DNA from: Malachius bipustulatus
Taxonomy: Eukaryota > Arthropoda > Insecta > Coleoptera > Melyridae
Direction: 5' to 3'
NCBI GenBank assembly: GCA_910589415.1
Contig: OU342636.1
Coordinates: forward strand, 38,331,735-38,395,734
DNA: 64,000 nucleotides
Part shown: piece by piece, positions 12,812 through 25,100 of the stretch
How positions within the stretch are numbered: the first letter of the stretch is position 1
Layout of the letters: each line of letters starts with the position of its first letter
Program-made: the position numbers and the translations under genes
Notes under the pieces: model-generated
The model's database searches: none
Seen by the model: only the letters and a program-made list of their open reading frames with translations
Told to the model about the DNA's origin: nothing

Positions 12812-13280
12812 TTGTTATTTAAATGTTAAATATTGTACATGAATTTGTCATGAGTGTTCATTACTTTAAGCCACAAGTTGTGTTTCAATTTCAAGTTTTG
12901 GTGGTGCCATCTGCATTTTACCATATTTTGGTACCTGTATCAGTGAAATGTATACTGATATTGGGCGCTATGCTGTGTGATTTATTCTTTTAATTTAAGA
13001 AACTAAATTTGCATTTTTATTATTATTTTTAAAACTTCACTTTTCGAGTTTGAGTTTATATTTACCCCCCATATCTTGGGTTTCAAATATTAGAGGCCGT
13101 CTTCCTTTACTTTAATTTGTAAATAATCGACCCCCTTGAAAATAATTTATTGTTGCCTTTCATTTATTTATCAGAACATCTCAAAAAATTTCATTTCCCT
13201 ATAAAAGAAAAGTAACTACTTAAAGTTTCTCATTTTATAAAAAATAGATACATTTAAAATTATACAGCAAGGGCCTACTA
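12812..13280. other. Intergenic, nothing recognised
   Basis: AT-rich sequence between two repeat elements, with no coding signal and no strong repeat. Confidence 0.6.
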
Positions 13281-14021
13281 TACAGGGTGTACCAGCTCGA
13301 TTTAGACAACGGTAAGGGCCGTGTAGGTCTCGTCAAGACGAAACGTTTTTTTTATTTGAAGTTTTTGTATTTGGACCTTCGTTGCGGAAATATGGCCGAC
13401 TTCCGGTTTTTAGTTTTTTGGCTCCATTTTCGGCATTTGTAGGTTCTCGCCCAAACTGAAACTAGTTTTGGAAACTCCTTAGCTTCAGTTACAACTTTCA
13501 TATTGAAGTCAAGGTGTTCTATCTCTGTTGGATTCAAAATCTTAATTTTTCAATTTGATTCAATTTGAATTGTTTCAAAGACTTAAAATTTAAATGCCCG
13601 TATTCACAAACGATAATTTCCTAAATAATTACGTAATTATTTAAATGAGTGAGATGGAGATATGCAGTTTTTTGGCAATAGAATGAGATGGGGATAACTG
13701 ATTACGTAATTATTTAGGAAATTATCGTTTGTGAATACGGGCGTTAGTCTTGGGCATGTCGCCATTTTGAATCCAACCGAGATAGAACCTTGACTGCAAT
13801 ATGAAAGTTGTAACTGAAGCTAAGGAGTTTCCAAAACTAGTTTCAGTGTGGGCGAGAACCTAAAAATTCCGAAACTGGAGCCAAAAAACTAAAAACCGGA
13901 AGTCGGCCATATTTCCGCAACGAAGGTCCAAATCCAAAAACTTCAAATAAAAAAACCGTTTCGTCTTGACGAGACCTACACGGCCCTTACCGTTGTCTAA
14001 ATCGAGCTGGTACACCCTGTA
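13281..14021. mobile_element. 741-bp foldback element (type B), ends TACAGGGTGTACC
   Basis: The left arm (starting TACAGGGTGTACCAGCTCGA) is complementary to the right arm ending at 14021, with arms of about 300 bp. The arm sequence is unrelated to the 10841 element beyond the terminal ten bases or so. The centre is occupied by a second palindromic element, listed separately. Confidence 0.88.
13596..13742. mobile_element. 147-bp MITE-like palindrome nested in the foldback centre
   Basis: Begins GCCCGTATTCACAAACG and ends with the exact inverse, with inverted repeats of about 40 bp. The surrounding foldback arms resume on each side with matching sequence, which suggests insertion of an independent element. 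Confidence 0.7.
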
Positions 14022-14696
14022 TGTTTCTACAGTCTATACCTGTAAAAAAGTATTTAATAAAATTTTTCTTGATTGTATTTAACATTTAAATCTAGAACCA
14101 AAGCGGTCACTTTTGTATGTGCCCTATTTTATTATAAACGTACCTACCTTATTAGTTATTACATAATACATTAATGTGATGTGCGGGGTGCCGTATTACA
14201 AAAAAAGTGCCTTATTATTACCTATAAAGAGATTATTTTTATTTTATATGCTTAAGACACTTGACTGTTATTGTAAGTAATCAAAATTTATCATATAATT
14301 ATTGCTTCTTGCAATTATTTTCTGTTTAATCGATTTAAAATTAACACGAACCAAAGTGTTACTTTAATTAAAACCAATGCCAAAAATATAGACCAAGGTG
14401 CAAAAATGTGACCTTATAATGTACTTAAATGTTGCCATATAAGAATAATAATTAAGTGCATTTGTTTTAAAGTGTATCCTAATACTCTGTGATTGTAGTA
14501 ACTAGTGATAATATGTAATTTCATTTTAAGAATGTGATTTATTTAATAGAAATAGGCAATAAGATTACCTAATAATCATTGTTAAGTTTACAAGAGTATT
14601 ACAATTTTTTATTTTTAGTTATCTATTTGCAATAATTATTATAGTAACTAGATATGTACCAGTTGTAGAGTGTATAGTATTAGTATTAGTATTAGT

Positions 14697-15297
14697 AACA
14701 CAGGATGTCACAGATGCTATTATTTCCTTTATTTTTTGAGATTTGGTTTTGAAAACCACATAATTTTTTCCTACTGCCGGTTTTACTGGAAATGACACCA
14801 AATTTTTATTTTCAAATTGGACACCCTGTATATTATTATTTTTTTTTGATTCGGTATAATGTTACGCATTCAGTGATACCACATAAGTGACATTTCAATT
14901 AAAATGGGCGCACCAAAATGTTCCTTTTTAGGTGGACTAGTAAATGGTATCGGTACCAATATGGTACCATTTGAAAAAAAAATGAATTCTGCTCAAAAAA
15001 GTACTTTCAACAAAAATTCGTTTTCTGTAGTTCTAAAGTCTAACAATTAAAATGTCATTTACTTATGTGGTATCACTGAATGAGTAACATTCTACCGAAT
15101 CCAAAAATTTAATAATATACAGGCTATCCTATTTCAAAATGAAAAGTTGGTGTCATTTCTGGTAAAACCGGGAGTAGGAAAAAATTAATTTTTGTCAAAA
15201 AGTGCGTGGGTACTATCGAATATATCTGATTTAAAAACGATATCTCAAAAAATAAGGGAAAAAATTGGAGTTAACCATGCCTCTGTGACACCGTGTT
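14697..15297. mobile_element. About 600-bp foldback element (type C)
   Basis: The left side (AACACAGGATGTCACAG) is mirrored by CTCTGTGACACCGTGTT on the right. Inner arms include TACTGCCGGTTTTACTGG near 14763 and its diverged inverse near 15160, and GTGATACCACATAAGTGAC near 14871 with its inverse. Arms are more diverged than in types A and B. A half copy lies at 43617-43857. Confidence 0.7.
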
Positions 15298-16140
15298 TTA
15301 TGTATGTATTTATATTTTTGTAAAGTGCAGCTATAACGAGATTCTCGAAATTTATTTATTTTTTTAAGTATTACGAGAAGAAAAAATACATAATAGAAGT
15401 TTGGAGTGTCATAAGGATTGTTTGATTTTTTTTAAATAAATATTCAACTCCTTATTTCGATTTTGATTTTTCTACTTTCTACAATAAAAAAGGTTAGTAC
15501 ATGAAGAAATAAAAAAAAAATTATGTAAAATTAAATGGTAAAAAAGGAAATGATAAAACAAAGTGGCAAGTTGAAATAAATAAATTCGAAAGCTCAAGGG
15601 AATTCTCTTTAGCTTCGGAAACATTCATAAAATTCTACATTAATACTAGTGGAGCTGGAGAGTGCCTACTTACAGGGGAACCACCTAAAATATATAATAA
15701 AAGTTCAACCCAAAAATTTTTGATATATTGGGGCTGCATAAACAAAACATAAAAAAATTAGTACAAATTTGTAGAATGCTTTTCATGAAAAAAAAAACCA
15801 AGTGCTGCTATTTACAAATTACAATAAACCGAACCACCCTATAATTCAGTATAAGCCTAGAGGCAACCTACAGGCATGAAGAAATGGGTGATATTACCCA
15901 ACAAATTGAAAAAAAAAATTCATGGGACTTTCAACCTATTTTTTACTGTAGGTACTTAACAACCTTGCAATCCAAGTCAACAATCAATCATTATTGTAAT
16001 TAAAAAAAAAAAATGACACCATCTGTCAAAAGTGTTCTTAAATCCTAGAAGAGTAGTTATCCACCCACAACAAATAGAATTAATTTCTTTTTTTTTTTTC
16101 ATCGAGGTAGGTACCTAAGTGAAGTGATTTAGACAGAAAA
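15298..16140 (+). other. Upstream region and 5' leader of the helical-protein gene
   Basis: AT-rich with homopolymer A/T runs and no clear TATA/initiator pair that I would defend. An in-frame TGA eight codons before the ATG at 16141 supports that start, and AAAA directly before the ATG fits insect start context. Confidence 0.4.
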
Positions 16141-19100
16141 ATGAAATTAGGGAAATCCGAGACTCTGACTCCGGGCCAGTTGAAGGCGTTACTTGCCAAG
16201 CTGGTCGAATGCTGCTTGGTCCATGAACAAGATTCTTATAGAATTCACATGAGAAGGGTTAAAGGTAAACAGATTAGACACTAACAATTATTCATAATAC
16301 TGCAAACTATACTAATATAAGTCATGCATTGTTTGAAAAGAGAGGTTTTGAAAATTCCAATATTTTTGAGAATTTTTCTACCTATTTTGTAACGGTAGAT
16401 TTTTATGTGTGTCAAGTGATAAGGTGAAGATTTGGAGAAGAGCTGCAGAATTTGTAATTTGATGAAAAATTATGAGACATTTTGATAACTACTGTCGTTA
16501 ATTCCCTTCTATAAAAAATAGGTAGGTACTTCTCAAACAATAGTCTTGCTTGATATTGGCAATAATTGTTGTTCCCTTACCCTCTCTATTTCTCTCTCTC
16601 TCTCTCTCTCTCCCTCCCTCTCTCTCTGAGACCTAACAATTTCATAACGAATAGGTAGAGTGGAAAAAGATTTATTGGATACCCAAAAAGTTTTCAAAAG
16701 TAGATAGGTACCTATCATCATAGTGTCATGAAAGATTCTTGAGGTTCACTTTCACTCGTCGACTTCTTCAGCATAACTTACCTGCCTGAGCCATATCGTT
16801 TTTGCCTTTCTGAAAATCGTCTAACCTCTCACATTATTCTCGTTTTTTTCCATTTTCTCCATGAAGTGATACTCTCAACTTACAACCAAAATTAAAAAGC
16901 TGAGGTGCAGTGCAAAGTAAAGTGCGTCAGATATAGCAATCAAGATCAATAGAAAAAATATGTCAAAAGGTTGTTGAACGGTTGCATTTGAATAAGTTTA
17001 TTAATTTACTAGAAAAACCTTGAGCATTCTAGAACATTCCAGAATATTCAAGAACATTGTCGAATATTCTAAACATTATTGAATATTTTAGTACATTCTA
17101 GAATATTTCAGTCTATTCAAGAACATTTATACAGGGTGTCCCATAATATGTGGGCAATCTCCCGGATTTGGGTAAATTTCGTAAAAATAAATGAAAAAAT
17201 AGCTATAAAATTAATTCCTCAGAGACACCCCTACAAAGATATTAGCTGTTGAAGTTGAGGGTTGAAAATCAATTTTTTGCAATAACTTTTTTATTTCTTG
17301 ACCGATTTTGATAATTTTTGGTTTTATTTTGTATTATTTTGAACTGTTTAGAATAGTGTTTCCTAATATTTGGTAGCACATACATAGACCTCGGGATGGC
17401 ATAACCCCCTCATTCGCTTGAAAGAAAACAATAAAAATAATAATTCTACAGTTTTTTAAGGTTAATTTTCTTTTTATTTGACATTTTTTACATAAAAAAT
17501 GTGTCCTTATTTATTTCGATAGAGCGAACCGTTATCGAGATAAACGTCCTTCTAATAGGTGATGCGTCGCAGGAACTTTCTAAATTTCAAGTAAATTTTA
17601 ACAAGATGGCTGACCTTTGACAGTAAATTGAGCAGGAAACAAAACAATAACTTAATTACATACACGTCAGTGTCAAAGATTTCATTTCATGCAGATTCAA
17701 TTCTAACTGATTTTAAAATGAGTTGCAGAAACGCTGAATACGCAGAAAATCAGTTAGAATTGAATCTGCATGAAATGAAATCTTTGACACTATTTGACGT
17801 GTATTTAATTAAGTTATTGTTTTGTTTCCTGCTCAATTTACTGTCATAGGTCAGCCATTTTGTTAAAATTTACTTGAAATTTAGAAAGTTCCTGCGACGC
17901 ATCACCTATTAGAAGGACGTTTATCTCGATAACGGTTGGCTCTATCGAAATAAATAAAGATACATTTTTTATGTAAAAAATGTCAAATAAAAAGAAAATT
18001 AACCTTAAAAAAAAAAAAACTGTAGAATTATTATTTTTATTGTTTTCTTTCAAGCGAATGAGGGGGTTATGCCATCCCGAGGTCTATGTATGTGCTACCA
18101 AAGATTATGAAACACTATTCTAAACAGTCCCAAATAATACAAAATAAAACCAAAAATTATCAAAATCGGTCAAGAAATAAAAAAGTTATTGCAATAAATT
18201 GATTTTCAACCGTCAACTTCAACAGCTAATATCTTTGTAGGGGTGTCTCTGAGGAATTAATTTTATAGCTATTTTTTCATTTATTTTTACGAAATTTACC
18301 CAAATCCGGGAGATTGCCCACATATTATGGGACACCCTGTATAGCGATTCTGAAACGTTCCAGAACATTCAAAAACATTAAAAAGTTTTCTAGAGTATTC
18401 AAAAACATCCCAGGATATTCTATAACATCCTGGGGAAATTTGGAACATTTAAGACTACTCGGGAACTTTCTGGAGTGTCCTGAAATAATCCAGAACATTC
18501 AAAAACAATGAAAAACATTCCATAACATTTTGAACATTCTTAAACATTCTAGAATATACCAAAACATTCTGAAACTGTTAAAAACATTTTCAGGTAATTT
18601 TAGAATAGTCTAATCGCAATAACAGGACGTAAAACTAAGTCTGCGACATATAAGATTATAAACAGCATTCTAGAACATTCGCGAACATTCTGAAAAATTA
18701 AAAACGAAATTTAAAAACATTCTAGAACAATTGCGAACATTATGAAACATTCTAGAGCCGTTTTATAATATTGAAGAGCATTCTAGAACGTTTTGAGACA
18801 TTTTGAATCATTCTGGAATATTTAAGAATATTCTGAAACTTTTTGGAACATCTTGCAATAATCCAGAATATTGTAGAACATTTCAAAACAGTAAAAACAG
18901 CCAAAACAATCAAGAACATTCCTGAACATTTTAGAACATTCTTATCATTCTCAATATAGAAAATTTGTGATAATTTCTGGACATTCTAGAATATAGAATG
19001 GAAACACTCCAAAATATTCCAGAAAAAATCTTGAACATTTTGCAAAAATCTGTAACAATTTAGAATATTTCAGAACATTCTAGAGCAATCTCAAACATTC

Positions 19101-22100
19101 TAGAATATTCCAGAACAGTCTAATCGAACTAAAACAACATTCGCGGACATTATAAAATATTCTATTAAATTTCAAAAACTTTCTGGAATAACGTCGAACA
19201 TTCTGAAACACTCTAAAGTCATTTTATAACATTCAAGAACTTTTTTAGAACGTCCCAGAACATCCTGCGATATTTGAAACGTTTTGGAATATTTTAAAAT
19301 ATTCTGAAACTTTCTAGAACATTCTATAGAATGTTAGAATCATTGTAGAATAATGCAGAATATTCTGGAACATTCCAAAATCCCCAAAACAATTCGAAGA
19401 TCGTTCCAAAAGTTCTAGAAAATGCTGGAAATACTGGAACAATAAAACAATCTGGAACATACCAGAACATTCTAGAACAAAGTCGAAGATTCTAGAATGT
19501 TGTAGAACAGTCTCTAATCGGAGAATATAGAACAATATCGAACATTATTTAACATTCAAAATTTTTACAGAATGTTATAAAAACTAAGTTTATGACATTT
19601 TATAAGATCATAAAGAGCATTCTAGAATATTCGCGCACATTTTGAAAAATTCTATAAAATTTCAGAATATTTTATTACAATCTCGAACGTTCTGAAATAT
19701 TCTAAAGCCGTTTTTATAACATTTTAGAATATTTTAGAACTTTCCACGACATTCTGTATAGCATTCTAGAACACACCTAAATTTTTTGGAACATATGTCA
19801 GAACTCGAATATTCTGAATGGTCCTAAAACAATCTCGATCATTCTCAAACATTCTAGAGTATTCTTAATAACGATGCTGATTCTCGAACATTCTCCTCAA
19901 ACGTTCTTGAACATTCTAGAACTTTACCGCACCTGCTACTGCGCGCTTCATTGTTCTGAATAAATAATTAAATAGACCCTTTATAGGCGTTGCATTTCTA
20001 TGTTTTTTGACCTAGAAAATTACTCGTAGGTATCAAAAAATTGAATATAATAATCGCAAGAGCAGATTTCTCTGAAATGTCATCCGCAACGGTCGTGCAA
20101 CTGATATGGTGCGTTATGAGTTGCATCCACCATTTCCAGATTTGGCTGAAGCTGTCAACCGGATTGTTGCAATGGTCTCGAAGGTAAGCGCTACCACGTT
20201 GGTAATGGTAAGCTAAAACAATTTAAAGTATTGCGAAAAAAGTATTGTGAGTTATAAATAGGTATAGAGTCAGTTACTTTGTAGAGTTATCTTGTTTTGC
20301 TTGAAAATTAATACCTAATTACTGGAAATTTTCACTCCAGCATGTATGAAAACTGCGTTTTTTTTTTTTGTACCTAATAAAAGTCACTTACGAAGAAATT
20401 TATTGCGGATATCAATCTCACCGAAGCTCCTTTGTAGGTCTCTACGCTATCACGTCCCTCGAGGGCTTCCCCTAAATTGGGGAAAATTTCTTCTTGTTCC
20501 TTGTTCCTCATTATTGATTGCATTGTAGGAGATTGTACCGAAAGTCGCTGTACGCCTACGACAGGTTGATAAGAATTCTAATGCCGGACATGTATGCCGT
20601 GATCCTTAACGCAATCATCACCTTCTACAAGAACGCTGACGTGTGGAAGATCGAGCACATGTGCGTGGAGCTGTTGGTTCGACTGGTTGCTTACAGCAAG
20701 GATCCCACGCTGACCATTAGTGAGATTTTGTGTATGTGTAATTTTTTTATTTTCGTACGTTTTAGTTTTGATTCTCCTCAGTCGACTGAACTGAGATGGT
20801 CGTTGAAGTTGGAGAGAGAAACTCGTCTCGTCTTCGTGAGGAGTTACCTGGCAAAAAACGCGCTTTCCGCTTTGGTTACTATAGTCATCATCGCGCGTCG
20901 ATCTATGGTGCGTTCGCGGTTCGTGGTTCTCGCTGCATTTCTCGCTTTTGTAACTAAAAAAAATAGGTACATTTGACTTTTATTAAGGTAATTATTGGGA
21001 AATTAATTGCAAACCTCAATTTTTCACCCTCTTGGTTGGTAATGACCATGCATAAGAATATTTTTTAGATAAATTAACCTATTAGGCCCTACATCATTTT
21101 ACTTATTAATTAACTGTCTTCAAAGTAAAAAACCTTCTTGCGCATCAATCGCATAAATAGTGTATTTTTTGCGATAGTCGGTCTAGGCTCTAGGCAATCT
21201 AAAAATTCACTAACATAGGAGCATTCCGTTTAAAAAAAACATAACTTTGATATGCCACTCTCATATGGGACACTCTGTATAGTCCAAAATAATTTTAAAT
21301 TATGGCCATTGTGATCCTGTATAGTTGAATTCACAATTTTTTTTTTTTTAATCCATCGTTTGACCCTCAGAGACCGCTTCGAATGAGCTGGGACACCCTG
21401 TATGTATATTTACCAATGACTTTATTTAATTAATAATTTCTTTCTCCCGTTTCTATTTCAAAATTATTGATTTCTCGCTCTTGAAATGTTTATAGTAAAG
21501 TTTACTAAAGTTCACGTTAAATTTATTACCACAATCATGTGAGTGCAATTTTTTCTACGCAGACTCCGCCAGTCAGTGACGAGAGTATCAACAATCCCAA
21601 AAAAATGTAATAATAAAAAAACTGAAGGGGAGCTGTAACCAAGGAAACCACTTGATTTTTGTGTTGCCTGCTTAGCATGACGCGTGGATCTACTTACTGA
21701 ATTTTGTTTCACGAAATGATCTCCGTCCATAAATAAGGGCCGCATTAACTGTTTATTAATGATTCTCTACATCGCAAAAATTGCAATATAATGGTTCTTA
21801 TTATTATTGCATAAAGCATTAAAAATTGATGTATTATACTTATAATATTAGGTAATTATAATTATTATCATGTGGTAGGTAATAAATATTTTATTTAAAC
21901 TGTTAGATAAATCATAGTGATTAGTTAGGTACCGTATAGGCTTGTTATTCTGGATGGAGGAATAAGCGGAAACTGTTACTCTCAAGGATTGATTGAAGTG
22001 ATAAAACAGTGAAAAAATTTGAATTATAATTTCGGTAGGTAGGTATATCATTCAAACAAGCACCGCCATGCTTGTACCACAACTGTTATTTCTAAATTTA

Positions 22101-25100
22101 ATAACGGTAAGTATCCAAATTTTTAACACTTCTAATGCAATAAGGTTGATTTTCGTTATAGTTAGGTATAGGAATTAAAAAAATAAATCCAATTTTTTTT
22201 AACAAATAATGATCTTAAGACCACTTTGATGTATTAATGAAAATTAAAACAAGTTTAAAAAAATCAATAATCATTTTAATTAGCGATTAAAAATTTATAA
22301 CTGTTTAATTTTTACATTTTTTTGGAAATATTCAAATTTGGTTTGCTATCAGTGTTAGGGTTAAAGCAATAATATTTGAAGAATTGCAGAAATTACGTGG
22401 AATTTTAGTAAATTTTCAAAGTTCAAATCTTCTAGGGGACGCCCACTTCTTTCTCTTTGCAGGTCTCATTAAAACAAACAAAATTTCAAATAACTTTTTA
22501 AATTTAAATATTACGTTCTTAAATAAAAAATTAGCGTTTCCGTTGTGATCTAGGCACACTCAGATTCCCAAGGTCAATAATAATTTAAACTAGTCAGTAT
22601 TGCTGATCTGAAAGAGCATTCTAGAACATTCGAGGACATTTTGAAAAATTCTATAAAATTTCAGAACATTCTAGAACAATCTCGAACATTCTGAAACATT
22701 CTAGAACCGTTTTATAACATTCTAGAACATTTAAAAACATTCTTTAGCATTCTAAAACATAAATTAATATTTTGGAACATATCAAAACATTATAGAACAT
22801 TCTCGAACATTCTAAAACATTTTAGAGCAATCTCAAACATGTTTTATTCTAGAAAATTCTAGAATAGGCTTCCATGTGTGTCTTCTAAAAAATTTCAGGT
22901 TTTCCTAGAAAAATAATAATTTAAACTAGCCAGTATTCCTGATCTGCTATTTTTTATGCAAGTCCCCAGGGAATTACAAGTATATTTATTACGAGATTTT
23001 CAACCATAATTTTTTTCTAAACAGAGTTGTTTCCCGACAAATTTCCGAAAAACACACAATATTCCAGAATTTTATGAAGCTAGATCTATACAACTTTCTA
23101 TAAGATCATAAAGAGCATTCTAGAACATTCGAGGACATTTTGAAAAATTCTATAATATTTCAGAACATTCTAGAACAATCTCGAACATTCTGAAACATTC
23201 TAGAACCGTTTTATAACATTCTAGAACATTTAAAAACATTCTTTAGCATTCTAAAACATAAATTAATATTTTGGAACATATTAAAACATTATAGAACATT
23301 CTCGAACATTCTAAAACATTTTAGAGCAATCTCAAACATGTTTTATTCTAGAAAATTCAGGCTTCCATGTGTGTGTCTTCTAAGAAATTTCAGGTTTTCC
23401 TAGAAAAATAATAATTTAAACTAGCCAGTATTCCTGAATCTGCCATTTTTTATGTCCTGAGATAAACCATAATTTTTTTCTAAACCGAGTGGTTTCCCGA
23501 AAATTCACGTAATTTTGGAGTCTGAAATACCGATTATATCTGGTAAGAAGCGAACTGCCTATACAGGAATTTCGAGGTTTTTACGAGCTTTCAGATAATT
23601 ATTTCTATTTTACGCATTTATTTCCAGAAAAATGTAGTTGAAAATGTAAAATACGCATGGTCGTTATTCCATTCCAGATTCTTTTGGAACATTCTGAAAC
23701 ATTCCAAAACAATATACCTAGAACATTTTATCGTGATCATTCCTCGACATTCTAGAATATTTCAGAACATTCTGGAATAATAGAACATCCTGGAACATTT
23801 TAGAACATTTCAGAACTTTTTAGAACAATCTCGAACATTCTAGAATATTTCCGAATAGTCTCTAATAGAATAATAAATGGTACTATAGAGCATTTAGAAC
23901 ATTATTTAACAGTCACAAGTACTCCAGAATGATATGAAGCTGGATATATAACATTCTATAAGATCAGAAAGAGCATTCTAAAATATTCGCGGACATTCTG
24001 AAAAATTCTATAAAGCTCCAGAACACTCTAAAACAATCTCGAACATTCTGAAACATTCTAGAACCGTTTTATAACATTATAGAATATTTTAGAAGTTACC
24101 ACAAAATTCTGTAGCATTCTAGAACACACATAAATCTTTTGGAACACGTCAAAACATTCTAGATTATTCTGAAACGTCCTAGAACATTCTCGAACATTCC
24201 CAAACACTCTAGAGCATTCTCATACGTTTAGGCAATTTCAGGTATTTCCTAGATCAATAATAATTTAAACTAGTTAGTATTCTTTTGGTCTCTGGAATAT
24301 CAATTGATTCTATACATGAATTAATTGAATTATACATGAATTTCGAGGTTTTGACGAGTTTTTAAATAATTATTTCCAGTTTTAGGTACGTGTATTTCCA
24401 GAAAACGCTAAAAACTGATGCTTAGTCTAGTTTATACATATAGTTGAAAATATAAAATACACATGCCCTAAAATCCATTCCAGAGATTTTAGAGCATTCT
24501 GAAACATTCCAACACAATATGGAACATGTTATTGTAATCATTCCTCGACCTTCTAGATTATTCCAGAACATTCTGTAATATTAGAAAATCCTGGAAAATT
24601 TTAGAACATTTCAGAACATTCTAGAATAATCTCGAAAATCCTAGAATACTCCAGAACAGTCTCTATTCAAACAATAAAGGTCACTGTAGAGAATTTCGAA
24701 CATATTTAACAGTCACAACTATTTCAGAATATTATGAAGCTAGTAAAATTCGTAAACAATAATAATAATTTCTAATCACTGCCCCAGTGCGTCTTGTCTG
24801 GAGGTTTCAATTTCGCCATCAAGAATGTCGAGAATTGTGCCAAACATTCCATTGCCGACGTCAAGGTCTTCCCGAAAGATCAGAAAGGTCCAAATGGCTA
24901 CCAACTCATAGACGCAACCCTGAATACACCTATAGAATTGGGGGATAACACCAGGGTTTGTATACTGACTTTTCTAAACTAGTTTAGACTGATGTACCGG
25001 GTCGGAAAAGTGAACTTTCTTGACCAGAATAATTTTATTCTTGTGGTAGATTAAGTGGAGTAAGAAAAAGCAATAATGCCTTTTATCAAGTTTGGGTTTA

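Noticed and set aside
20781..20976. Separate coding exon starting after the CCTCAG acceptor
   Set aside because: Neither donor phase of the preceding exon continues through it (a stop appears within four codons), while both donors join in frame to 26218. Kept as a possible read-through only.
24794..24982. Taking the exon at 24788 as part of the helical-protein gene
   Set aside because: The host exon ends in phase 1 while this exon needs phase 0. The short upstream exon at 22068 supplies a start, signal peptide and matching phase.
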